Assembly (NCBI GenBank): GCA_027943335.1
Contig: BSBK01002159.1
Span: 667,501 to 731,500, forward strand
Source of the DNA: Chamaecyparis obtusa
Lineage: Eukaryota > Streptophyta > Pinopsida > Cupressales > Cupressaceae
Direction: 5' to 3'
DNA length: 64,000 bases
Shown one piece after another: positions 35,543-47,349 of the stretch. Numbering within the stretch: the stretch's first letter is position 1; every line of letters begins with the position of its first letter. Below the pieces are notes generated by a model, which saw only the letters and a list, made by a program, of their open reading frames with translations, did no database searches and had not been told where the DNA came from. Made by a program: the position numbers and the translations under genes.

Positions 35543-37654
35543 CCATAATTAGATGTAATATTATGTGTTAATTGTAATTGTGAATTAGACATTTGGCATG
35601 CCATGTGTAAATTAGAGTGGAGTGATGTGTTTTTATGTTGTTTCACTTCATACTTGTTCATGTGTGTTGGCATGCCTAAGTCGGTTAGTAGGATTTAACA
35701 CTACCCTTGAGTCACCTTCTTGAGTTCCTATGTGTGGTTACTTGTTAAGGAAACCAAGATTTGAGTCCCATCATGTCCATTTTTGTGAGTTAGCTTTACA
35801 TGAGTTTTTGGGAGGTTAAAATGAGCCCTAGGGAGTGGTTAAGGTTAAATTTAGCTATCCCAACATTTGTACTTAGGTTTGTGGGTCAACTTTTGTCAAT
35901 TTCAACTCCCAAAGATTATATATGACCTATTAAAGAGTTCCTTCTTTGAGAGGGTTGAATTTTGGGTAGGGATTGTAGGCCATTCCTTCTCCCCATTTCT
36001 TGGTTTTCCTCTCATTCTCTAGTAAGGGATAAGTGGTAGGGAAACATTTTCCAAGTAAAGTACTCCTCATTGGGATGGGGGTAGAGGTTGGAAGAATGTT
36101 TTCTCTATTAAAAAGATTTGGAAGAAGGAGAGGGGGATGATTGCACTAGGTCTTGGGAATTTCTTTGAGAAAGAGACTTCTAGGTTAGGAAGAAAATAAA
36201 GAGAGAGGATTTGGAAGAGAGGGAGAAAATCTAAGGAAGGATTAGAGCTCATCTTCAAACTACATTGCATTTTTTTCCTAGAGAAAGGTTAGTGCATCTA
36301 TAATGGTAGAGTTACTATGTTCATGTGATTATTGTGGTTATGTAAATTCATGCTGAATGTGTGTTGTAATGTTTTCAAGTTTTGTATCATGGATTTTGTC
36401 TTATTTTTCTTTGCTTAATTTTTATGTATATGTTTTTGGGAGTGCAAGGTAATTTTCACCCTTGGGAGGGAAGAGAGCCTTCAGGGTGAAGGGCTTAGTT
36501 GGGAATGCCCTTTAGTGATGATCTCTTCCTCATGGAGGAAGGTGATGTAGCATGGGTGTATGGGCTCCATGCTGCCACATATTTGATCTATTCTTTGGTG
36601 GCCATAAGGGAAGATGTTTGTGAATTTTGTAGTGAGAAAATCTGAATTCATGGAGCAAGAAGATGTGATGTGAAATTTTGAGCCTTGTGAAGGCATTGTT
36701 GTTTTTTTGAGAAACTAAATTCTTTGTTGTGGCTTTCTTCTTTTGGGTTCATTTTCCACCTTCACCCATTTTGGATCCAAGGAGATCCTTTGTGCTTGCC
36801 ATGGGAATTGGGAGTTTATGTTGTGATTTTTCATGTTGATAATGTATTGTGTGAGTGGTTTATTTGTCACCCTTCAATTCTTGTTTCCCCTATCTCGGGG
36901 GTGGCCTTGTAAAGGCCTTGACTGGGAGGTGAGCCTCCATGGTCATGTTTAAAGGTCTAAAAGTTGGAGGTTACAAGGATGTAGGATGAAGACATTTCCA
37001 AAATTTGAAGTTATTTGAGTTCATGGAAGAACCTTGTACCAAATGAAAGAAAAAAAAAATTGATGTGAATTTGTTCTAAGATTTGTAGAGTTCATTTACA
37101 AAATGGAGTTAACCATTGTAATAATCCGTGTTGAAATATTTGAATGGGAAAGCATAATGTTACTCTAGGTTTGATGTAATAGTTGAGTTAATTGTGAATA
37201 TAAATGTAAAAGTGAGGATGAAATTTGTAAGTTGTATAGTTGTCAGTGAATAATCATGGATGTATATTATTGTTAGGAAATGTTTTTCAAATTCATCATG
37301 ATGACAAACTTTCTTGCTGGTCTTTCTCTTTTGCCTTACTAAAAACATAGAAATGTTTAAATTGTAGCTTGTTTTAAAGTTCAGTTTTAAAAAAATATAT
37401 ATTTACCTATCATGTATATAGAGATAGAACAATGTTTCTATTTTGGTATGTATATACTTCTTATAAGAATATATTTACATGTACTCATATCTAAAAGTAT
37501 ACATAACTTTATGTATATACACATGAGCATATACTTCATGTGTATGAATAGTTAGCCATGCTTTTAATTTTCATATCTCCTTGAATATATAAAAATGGGA
37601 AAATATATTTACATAAATAGATTAATAAGTTTATTAATATATTTTCTTGATATA
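35543..37654. other. Unassigned sequence between microsatellites
   Basis: Moderately T-rich with short open frames lacking motifs (36067-36270, 36481-36912). The sequence around 35930-36300 and 36450-36960 could be decayed LTR or leader material, but no boundary, primer site or domain is visible. Confidence 0.4.
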
Positions 37655-38107
<453 letters not shown>

Positions 38108-38343
38108 TATATTATATACATTTCAAAATATTAAACATAGAACTAAACCTAAAATCAGACTTTAAACTTAATATTTTATAGCTGCAAAAAAAAAGTATAG
38201 CAAAAACAAAGATTATTATTAAAAATTCTTTAAAAAAAAAACTATAAAGAAAAAATTTATTAAATTTAAATTTACTAACGTGTCTTGCGTGTTTTTGCAT
38301 AGCCGCATGCCTCGTGAGTGATGGAGGCCTATGCTTACTCGCA

Positions 38344-38428
38344 CCCACTAAGGGTGTGGTGGCTTGGCCCTGCCACCATCCCCCTTGCGGGGTGGTGGAC
38401 AGGGAAGACCCCACCACCCTTAGTGGGG
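38344..38428. repeat. GC-rich hairpin, about 40-bp arms
   Basis: CCCACTAAGGGTG on the left faces CACCCTTAGTGGG on the right, and the arms continue inward with GTGGTGG/CCACCAC and CACCATCCCC/GGGGTGGTGG around a short loop near 38384. It is strikingly GC-rich against the AT-rich surroundings. No gene explains it. It could be a foldback element or part of an unknown transcript. Confidence 0.8.
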
Positions 38429-38575
38429 AGCAGAAGGGGCTCAAATCCCCCCTATGCATATGAATGCACACACCATTCGACGGGTGCCGAACTATGTGAG
38501 AATTCGACAGACCCTTAATTTTTTTTCAAAAAGAACAAATATAACAAATAAAATAATTTTTTTTTAAAAACCTAG

Positions 38576-39888
38576 TGTAGACACCTAAAAATCCTTTAGA
38601 AAATAAAGTATTTTTATTTTCTGAAAAATCCCTGATGACATCATCATTTATTAATTAATTTATTTATTTTTATGTCATTAAATCCCTTTATCTTAATTAA
38701 AAATATTTAATTAAGAAATCCCTCCCAAAAATGTTTAAATCTTATTTAAACATTATCTCTTTATTTATTAATTATTTAATTAATAAATTGACCAAAAATC
38801 CCAAAATAAATTATTTATTTATTTTTTGCCCAAAACTTGGCCAATTCCCTTAAGACCACTAACCTCTTCTAGAATCTTCTAATCCCTCTTTAATTTTGAT
38901 TAAAGTCTAATCCCATCATTCCTTAACGCTAATCCCAACTCAAGAATATTTAAATAAGATTAAATATTAAAACTCAATCCCTAAATTACCCTAGGAAAAC
39001 TCTAGACTCTTATAGAAGTTTCATAATCTTTCCCTAAACCCATTTAGGGGAAATTACCTACTTTCCCCAAGCTAATCTAAGTCTCCTTTGACTCCTAGTC
39101 AAACCCTTCCCCTAATAAGCCTAAAACTCATTAAAGCCTTTCAAATAAATAAACTTTTATTTATCTCCTAAATTCCTCTTTATCCCTAGAAAGGCCTAGA
39201 CTCTTATAGAAAGTCTTCATCCTTATCCCCTTTGACTCAAACCCTAACCTTACCCCAAACTCTAACCTTTCTTCCTAACCCAAGCCCTTAGGAAATCCTA
39301 TAAATACTCCCTCTTCCAAGAGCAATTTATTAGCTTAGTCTTTCATCTTCATGCATTGTTATCATGCTCTTTTACTTCTAGCTCTAGCATAATCATTCCT
39401 AATTGTTAGATTTCTTTATTTTCTTCAAGCTTTCTAACACATCATAGCTTAGCAATAATGGATTAACTTAGTTTACTTCATTTTTTTGCATAGCATATCA
39501 TCATCATCACATCTCATTTGGTCTAAAATCAATCCTAGATTACTCATCATGTAGCTTAATCTCCATTAAAGCATTTTTGAGTTCTTAAGGCCTTAGGGGC
39601 AATTTTGGGTGTTCTACCCAATATTGTGCCTTTTTGGGGTTTTCATGAATCTCAATCCATCTTAGTATGCATTAGAATATGCTCCAAGTGCTTAGAGAGC
39701 ACACCCACATCCTTTTTATAAGAGCAAATCAAATAGTGCTTGGGTGCACCTGTTTTAGCTCAATTTGAGGTGGCTTAGCTTAGAGTTTCCTTATTTTGAA
39801 TTGATTTCATGTTAGATTAAAATCTTAATGTTTGATTGATTTGAGCCTTTCAAAATAGATACAGGTATTCTCAAAAGCCTAGTCTACA
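38576..39888 (+). repeat. 5' LTR of the G-patch element
   Basis: TGTAGA...TCTACA short inverted ends. AATTAATTATTTAATTAATAAAT-type sequence near the start and TATAAATACTCCCTC near 39300 (a plausible TATA box) are conserved in the 3' LTR. Confidence 0.92.
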
Positions 39889-39891
39889 TTC

Positions 39892-39909
39892 TGGCACGCC
39901 CGGTGGGAC
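39892..39909 (+). promoter_or_regulatory. Primer-binding site of the G-patch element
   Basis: TGGCACGCCCGGTGGGAC starts three bases after the LTR end, with TGG to pair with a tRNA CCA terminus. I cannot name the tRNA with confidence. Confidence 0.75.
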
Positions 39910-40009
39910 CCCTGTCCTGATCATCTACTCTAAAATCAACATTTTGTGGCCATTTTTCTCCTCTTCTTTTCTCAAAATTTTGGGTTTCAACATTCTGTCG
40001 TATCAGAAA

Positions 40010-40370
40010 CTGCGCATTTGTTGTCTGTAACTGCGCATTTGTACAAAATTTTATAAATCTGTGCATTTATCATGTAAAACTATGCATTTATCATCAAAAC
40101 TATGCATTTGTCACTAAAATTGTGCATTTGTTTAGACTTGTTGTGCATATGTTCAGACTTTCTATGCATATGTGCAGACTTGCTATGCATTTGTTTAGAT
40201 TTACTACGCATTTGTTTTTTGAAAAATTAGCATTTTTAAAAGCATTCTCGTAGAATAGATTAGTTGCGCATGCATTCTCTGTTATTGCGCTTTTGTGTAA
40301 AATTGGAAAAGTGCGCATTCATCACATATTCTTGTGCATTTTTTCTCTGTAACTGCGCATTTATTCCAAA
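40010..40370 (+). repeat. Degenerate GCATTTGT tandem repeats in the leader
   Basis: About 14 copies of a core like CTGCGCATTTGT or CTATGCATTTGT occur every 20-25 bp (for example near 40012, 40032, 40059, 40079, 40099, 40119, 40141, 40162, 40183 and 40204), then more loosely to 40360. They start about 100 bp after the primer site. The minus frame at 40100-40318 is a by-product of the repeat. Confidence 0.8.
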
Positions 40371-42300
40371 AAGAGGTAATCTGATATTTTTAAAGTTTTT
40401 GAACTTTAATTTTTCTTATAGGATCTAAACTCTGTGTTTTGCAGGTACTTCTTAGAGGGAAAGGAAATCACCAAAATGATAAAGCCTTAAGGATCATGAA
40501 CCTTCTTGCATGTTTAGGAACCTCAAACTTTCATTTGGTTGGCTTAAAATAAACTTCAATGCACTCTTGAATGCCTTAACAAAATCTTGCAAAAATCTTT
40601 ATTTTTAAAAGTTTTCTACATCAAGTCACAAATTGAATCAAAATTGCATTCTTGCAATATCAAGGTTTTAGGGAGCATTCGTACAAAGTTAGGAACACTT
40701 CAAAGTTTGGTTACTCAAAAAAGAACCTTAGATTTGCATCTCATTTCTAGAAAACATTCAAAAATCAATCATAAAAGTGCATGCAAAAGTTTGTTTGTAT
40801 TAAAAAAAACTAAACTTCATTTTTTGTAAAATCTTGAATGCCTTTCAAGTTTCATGCATCAAAGCTAAATTAGGAACTTGTCTTCTTAATCAAAGAAAAT
40901 GGTCAAAATAAGTTTTGAATGAAACTAAAAAGGAATGAAGCTAAGTCCTAAGAGTCATTGTCAATTTGAAAAACAAACATACTCTTGAATGCACTAAAAG
41001 AAATGAACATCTCTATTCCTTCTTTTGTTTCAATTCAAAGCAAGCGCACAATCAAATCTTGAATTCCTTAAAGGATCAAAACAAAGCACTTCAAAGTTAT
41101 TAAATCAACATGCAAATCTCAATCTTGAATGCCCAAGTCAAAGCAACTGCAAACGCTCGAAAGTCTTTTGGGAAAAGAACAAATCAAACCTTAAGCACTT
41201 GTGTCTTCAATTTCAAAGTTCAAATCACACTTAATCCATTTGGGAAAAAGAACAACTTGCTTGATGTGAATCTAGGAGCTTTATCTTTTTTTGTAAATCC
41301 TTGTTAAAAGTAAGCAATGTAAAACAATTGGACTCAGACAAGTTCACTTGTTCTACTTTTAGCGAGACTTGTCCAGGGAGAAGCACTTCCTCCTCAGAGA
41401 ACGACCTCAAACTGGTATGCCCCCGACCGGTATATAAATAAAGTGAAGGCAAAAATTACTCACTTATATCTCCTAATCGCCAAGCATTCATGCCAAACAC
41501 AGTGACTGGGGATGGTAAATATTCCTCTCCCCCAGCATTATTGGCTAGGCTCTTAAGTGAGTCACGAGCGGTCTGCATAACCGGGTATGGAGACTCCACA
41601 AAACTATTAAAAACCTGATAAAATAGAGGCTACCCTATTTACATCTGAAAGTATCAAAATCCTTGTGCAAGGACTGATCCAAGGGGTTTACCGGATCACC
41701 TCAAGATTACTCACCATTTGTATTCCCTTCTAGGGGATACCAAGCTGTGGGCAAGAGATTTTAATACTCACCTTCCTTAGGTAGATCTGCTTGAAGTGAA
41801 TGACAGTCAAATACTCTATGAAAACACTTGTTGGAACATATACTTTTCAAAGCTTTATCAGAGTTAGTTATCTTGTTTGTATCCCACAAGGTTGCTTTGT
41901 CCCTTGTGGAGATTGCTTTTCCAAAAATCTTTGTTGAAATCTATCCTTTGCCATTGGAAAAACATCAAACTAATCTACAACTTGGTTCAAGATACTCAGA
42001 ATAGCCATGTCAGTCCAAATCCTCCCAAAATCTAGAAAATGTCCAAAACTTTCAGAATCTCAAATCATGGTCTTCCAGTCATACTCAATCCAGTCTTGTC
42101 ATCCTTTCCTCCTATCTTAGGTTAGTAGAGTCATCTTGGTCATCCCCCATCCCCTTGTCGGTCTTCCTCTAGAGTCAATCTTCTTCCAATCTTGAGCCAA
42201 ATCCAATCCCAGTCTGATCCTGTCAGTCATCCCAATCTGAGTCTTAGTCTTCCAACCCATCTTCGACCTTCATCCTTATCCAACTCATCCACAAGTTAAC
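40371..42300 (+). other. Long untranslated leader of the G-patch element
   Basis: No supported gene. TCTTGAATGC-like decamers recur at about 40564, 40831, 40981, 41057 and 41121. The part from 41330 to 42300 is less AT-rich and contains a TATATAAATAAAG box near 41430. It may contain packaging or translation signals, which is inference. Confidence 0.45.
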
Positions 42301-44286
42301 ATGTCTCAAAACTATTATGATGAGCTTGGTTATTATGTCTCTCCTCTCAATCCATTCTATCCCGATGATGATGAAAGTCTTGTAGATCACGATACATATT
42401 TTCAAAATCTTGGCAAGTTTTCTCCAAACATCCCCCAGCATCCAATCATTCCTCAAAAAAATCCAATCATGCCTTCACACTTATCCACTAGCACTCCCTT
42501 TTGCATCCTTGGCAAGGCAAATCCATTATCTTATCCATCCACAACTTATCCCTATCTTAAACCTACACATCCTCCACGTGCATCCTTCATACCTCCATCT
42601 CCTACTATGGTCATATCCCAATCACCATCATCCCATAGAAACACCTCACACTACTTCCCTTATCTAAAGAATCCATCCACTCATCGTCCAAATCATTCCC
42701 CAATCTAAAATTCTAGTCTTCCCATCCTTTATCCGAACCCTCCATCTACTCATCCTTCAAACCATTCTCAAAACCAAAAACCAAGTCTTCCAATCCTATT
42801 TCCCAACCCACCATCCTCCAACTCCTTGTTTGCACCATCATCCCCTCAAGCAGGTTCCCCTTCATCCACCCCATCTTCATATGAGGACTATCCTAGCTCT
42901 CCATCTCCTCCACATTCCAATCCTTCTTCACCATGAAAGTCTCCAAGGAGTTTCACAAGGAAACCAAAAACATATCCCACTCCTAAAGTTGAAGAGCCAA
43001 GCCATCTCAAATATTTATGTGAAGCCATCATTGATGAGGCCCATCCATCACTCCCATCTATTATCTATCTTCCATACATCCCACTCATTGATCCTCTTCC
43101 ATCTCCTAGCCTCATTGAGTCCCTTCCATCTGAAGTCTTCATCCAATCCCCACCAACATCACCTCCTCCTAGCATCATCCAAAGAATATCTGATGAGCCT
43201 CATGAGTTCACCCTTCTTGTAGACATCACAGCTACAGAATCTCCCATCCTTCTATCCACCCCCTCTAAAGAGTCCGTCCATACATCCCCCATCACTCTAT
43301 CCACATAAATCCCACCATGTCAAGATCTTGTCCAAAAGCATGTTGAAATACTCACAGAATAAAATCAAGATCCAATCTCTTCACTTCCCCCATCACATGT
43401 TATATTGCTTGCATCACCACTAATCCAAGATCCTAGCTTTCCAAGTCCTCCAATTCAAGATCCTACAATTCCTCCATCTGAAGATTCATTACCATCCCCC
43501 AATCCCAGTCAAGATCTCATCATCCTATCCTCTCCTCCAAACCAAACTGTCCCACTACAATCACTCTATCTACTTAGACCACTTACATTTGTCAAAGGCA
43601 ATCCACTTGAAGCAAAAGAAATCAGATTCATATCTTCCATCAGGGAACTAGAAAATGGATGTTTATCATATTCCCCAAGTTAGAAATATCCTTGTTTGGA
43701 TAAAATGCTCAAGAAATGGAGTTATCAAGGCAAAGGCCTAGGCACTCATGAACAAGGAAAACTAGAGCCCATTCAGGATAAGAAACATCCAAAAACATGC
43801 GGAATTGGTCACACATACGACATAGATGCTTTCTCCAGAAATGTTGGTATAGCCAAAGCTAAATTGAAGCATCCTTCCAAACCCACCATCACATCTCCCA
43901 AAACATATAATACTATTCCCCCTCCACCATCATTACATCCCATGACAACCTTTCACATTCCTCCTTCATCCTCTAAATCCATTTTGGGTCCCTATGTCCC
44001 AAAATCTTGCAGCACATATCCTCTACATACCAAATCCATTTTGGGACCTTACATCCCAAAATATCATCCCCCATCTTATCCTACTCAGTCCTTCATCCAA
44101 AATCCAAGCATCCCTAGTCAGGATCAACAAAGGCACATGCCCATATCTCTTATCTACCAATCTTCATCCATCTCTCCATCCACATTTTCACCATCTCGCA
44201 CATTTCCCCAAATTCATTCCAATGCTCCTTGCAATTTGGATGCCATATCAAATATGTGTAAAGGGAAATATCCACAAAAAATTTAA
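42301..44286 (+). pseudogene. Pro/Ser-rich protein with a G-patch domain (non-autonomous element ORF)
   Basis: From the ATG at 42301 (MSQNYYDELGYYVSPLNPFY) one frame runs 662 codons to the TAA at about 44284. It is interrupted by five stops (about 42706, 42934, 43306, 43361, 43681) but no frameshift. It is dominated by Pro, Ser, His and Thr. At about 43705-43770 it contains MLKKWSYQGKGLGTHEQGK followed by LEPI, a good match to the G-patch (G-x-G-L-G, closing P-I), a domain that binds nucleic acid or helicases. KSILGPYVPK and KSILGPYIPK repeat downstream. G-patches occur in gag-pol proteins of some plant gypsy elements, so this may be a remnant of such a polyprotein that lost the enzymes. Confidence 0.6.
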
Positions 44287-44294
44287 GGATTATC

Positions 44295-44819
44295 ATGTCC
44301 AGCCTAACTGACATGGTCAACCAAAGCAAAATCCAATCAATCAATCAATCAAATGCATCCCAATGGCCACAAAGGCCCAGAAAAGCACAAGCAAAATCCA
44401 CTACATGGCCACAAAGGCCCAACAAAGAAAAAGAAAAATCTAATGCATACCAATGGCCACAAAGGCCCACCAAAGCTAAAACAAAAATTATGTGGATCCC
44501 AAAGCAAAAAGATGTAATACATCTCAAAGAAACATCCACAATGGCATCCAAAGTTGCTAATACCCTAGCTACTCAGTCCTCTCCTCCATCTCCTCAATCT
44601 ATTTTGGGTCCCAAAGATCTAAAATCTCCTAGCATAAATCCTCCATCCTATCCACCTCTATCTTCTGAAACCCATCCACTTCATCCATCTTCCTCACAAC
44701 ATGTGCCAATGTTGGTCCTGACAACATCCCCCTATCATGATCACTTTCCATCTTTCCATCCAAACACTTTCTACCACCATATATCCCATCTACCCCATCT
44801 TATCCATGCCTTTGCATAA
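44295..44819 (+). CDS. Second small ORF with WPQRP repeats
   Basis: A 174-codon frame in a different phase directly after the G-patch frame. It has three WPQRP repeats (ASQWPQRPRKAQAKS, TTWPQRPNKEKEKS, AYQWPQRPTKAKTK) coded by a tandem DNA repeat at about 44358-44478, then MWIPKQ and a Pro/Ser/His-rich end. It is probably the continuation of the upstream protein after a frameshift. Function is unknown. Confidence 0.4.
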   Translation: MSSLTDMVNQSKIQSINQSNASQWPQRPRKAQAKSTTWPQRPNKEKEKSNAYQWPQRPTKAKTKIMWIPKQKDVIHLKETSTMASKVANTLATQSSPPSPQSILGPKDLKSPSINPPSYPPLSSETHPLHPSSSQHVPMLVLTTSPYHDHFPSFHPNTFYHHISHLPHLIHAFA

Positions 44820-45520
44820 TCCATCCATCCTAGCGAAGCTGTACCAACATCTGAGCACATCCAAAAGATCAGTGAAGAAAGTCAGCAACACATCAAAATA
44901 TCAAAAAGATTAGTAAAGAAAGTCAGCAACAAATCAAAGAAATCAATAGGTTAGCAAAATCAAAAAGTCAACAACAACATTAGCATATCAGTGAAAGATC
45001 AGCACAAAGTCAGCAGAAAATCAGAAAATCCATAAAAATTGGAAAAATCAAGAAAAAAAAAAAGAAGTATCAAAAAAGAAAAGAAAAAAGAGAAAAACAT
45101 TCATCCTATGGTGAAAACTTGGCAATTCAAGCACCTTGGGCAAGTACCATGGTGAAAACCTAGCAAACAAGCATCATGCGTAGCTCCCCCCCCAATTCCT
45201 TTCTGTAGTTGGGGCCATTCCTTTCTATCACCTCTTATCCAACATCTCCTCCATCCCATTTGTCTCTCACCTCCTTCATCCTCCTTTGGAACTTGATGAC
45301 CAAAACAACGACTACTAGGTATACATGCTTTTGGGCACCTTCTTGGCATCCATCACACTTTTCAGCTACATATCCTCTATCCAATCCATTCATCCTAGAT
45401 TCCATCTACCTTCCTCATCCTGTTATCGGCATATCTACTATCCAATCATACCTCATCCTATTGCCTCTGAATAAATGAACTATCCTAAGAAGGGGGCATC
45501 TTATTCCTTGGTAACATATT
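44820..45520 (+). other. A-rich AGTCAGCA repeats and purine tract
   Basis: AAAGTCAGCAACA-type units recur from about 44877 to 45015, followed by an A/G-only stretch (45040-45096). A run of C-rich sequence begins at about 45187. No gene is supported. Confidence 0.6.
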
Positions 45521-45554
45521 CCTTGGAGACTATATTTCATCCAAAATCTTTCCA

Positions 45555-45880
45555 TCTCCCCAAATCTCAAGCATTCCTCTAGCCAGATCCTTTAGGAGTT
45601 CCTCTAGCATTCCATCTTCCAATCCTCAAGCAAATCCACCATCTAATCTCCCAGCAGTTTCCTCCATCCAAATCCAAATCTTCCTCCATCCAATCTCCTC
45701 AAGCATTCCTCTATCCAGATCCCTCAGCAGTTCCTCCAACATTCCATCTTCCAATCCTCAAGAAAATCTACCATCCAATCTCCCCAAATCTTCCTCTATC
45801 CAATCCTCAAGCGTTCTTCCATCCAAATCCAAATCTTCCTCCATCCAAATCTCCTAGTAGTTCCATCATCCTCATCCTAA
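45555..45880 (+). repeat. C-rich minisatellite, about 132-bp period
   Basis: GCATTCCTCT recurs at 45571 and 45703, followed each time by CAGATCC and TTCCATCTTCCAATCC. Smaller CCATCCAATC units are embedded and continue to about 45880. Confidence 0.75.
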
Positions 45881-47304
45881 GCATTTCCTCCATCTTTCCA
45901 TCACCTAGTATCTTCCCTTGTCATTGGTATCTAGCTATAAGCTAACCTCATGCAATCCAATGCCATTCATCCATCTCCAAACATTGCAAGCCATCTTCCA
46001 ATCCTATCCACATCCTCTAGCTATCCAACATCCAAGATCAAGCCAACCGATCAAATCACATCCTTAGTCTTGTAACAATCCTTGATCTCAATCCAATCAT
46101 CATCATTGGGGTATGTCCTTCCCAAATCTGTGTCATTTCAGGACACATCCATCCATTAGTCTGTCTTGGCCTTCTATCCCAACTGGGGCATCCTCTTGCA
46201 TATCTTTGGAGTTTCAGCTTCACCCCTAGGTTCTCTGTACATCCTAATCCTAAGCTTCTATACATGTCCTTTGTAAATATCCTCGTGTCTTGTTGTACAT
46301 ATCTTTGTTCGTCCTACAATAGTATCTGATAAAAAATCTTGTCCTACCTAGCCTCGCACTTCAGCAATATCAATTGTCAACTATCCTTGATCATCATGAC
46401 CATCTTTGAACTGAATCATTTGCCAATCAACAACACAACATTCTCCCCATCAGCATCAGGTCTGCATAGATGTATGCTTCTATTTTGTCTGACCTAAGCC
46501 TAATCACGGGTCCCCTCAGTTGTATCCTTCTTATCTGACCTAATCTTCCACAAAGCACACCAGGTCCATGTCGATGTAAACTTCCACACGTTCAGACCAA
46601 TCTTCCCACCATCAATCGAATCAAATCTCTCTCCTTGGCAAAGGTTGTCTTTTGGAGTTATCATTTTGACCTTGGATTTTGTCCTTTGGGTCTTGTTAAT
46701 CTTTTACGGCTTCTCGTTGTTCTCTACCCAAAGTCACCACGATCCTTTATATCATGGTGTGCTGCGAATGAGGACAATCTGGGGCAAGGTCTTTTGATCT
46801 TTTGCTTATGCCTGTGAGTCAGTCATGTGTTTGTGGTTTCTTCAGCATCATTTCCACCATGCCTCCTTCGGGTTTCATGTGTGATGTTGGGGCAACCCTA
46901 CGTGTCTTTTTAGCGTCAGTCCTATGCAATGCTAGTGACAAGGCCTTGTGTTCTTTCATAACCTTGGCAGGTCTCTATTGTTGCTATATCAAACTAGGTT
47001 GTGCTCTCTAAAAGATAAAAAGCATGGAGCTTCCCCAAATCCCCTGCATCATGATCATATAGATTACTTTTGCATCTTGCATCCTCATGTAGCTACATCC
47101 TGCATTTTGCATTCCATCTCATCTTGCACTCATGCATCTTTGCTCTTGGAAGTTTGGTTCTTTATCTCCCCTTCTTCCTAGCTCCTTCCTTCTCTATTTC
47201 CTTTCAAGAAAATTCCACAACGTTTACTCCTTGTGTTATTTTCTCAAGGGGGCACAACCCTTTATTCCTCCAAATTCTAGCCTTGGGCATCTTATTTTCT
47301 TGTC
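45881..47304 (+). other. 3' non-coding part of the G-patch element
   Basis: C/T-rich sequence without a supported frame. Small open frames at 46635-47011 and 46948-47362 overlap in different phases and show no motif. Confidence 0.45.
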
Positions 47305-47349
47305 TTTGATGTCATGCCACTTGCGGCATCACATCAAAGAGGGGCAAAA
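47305..47349 (+). promoter_or_regulatory. Hairpin plus polypurine tract before the 3' LTR
   Basis: TTTGATGTCATGCC (47305-47318) and GGCATCACATCAAA (47325-47338) form a stem with 13 of 14 pairs and a 6-nt loop. The polypurine tract AAAGAGGGGCAAAA (47336-47349) begins inside the right arm and ends at the LTR start. Confidence 0.75.

Noticed and set aside
38112..38518. Open frames on both strands over the GC-rich hairpin
   Set aside because: Overlapping frames of a palindrome with no motif; the hairpin itself is the signal.
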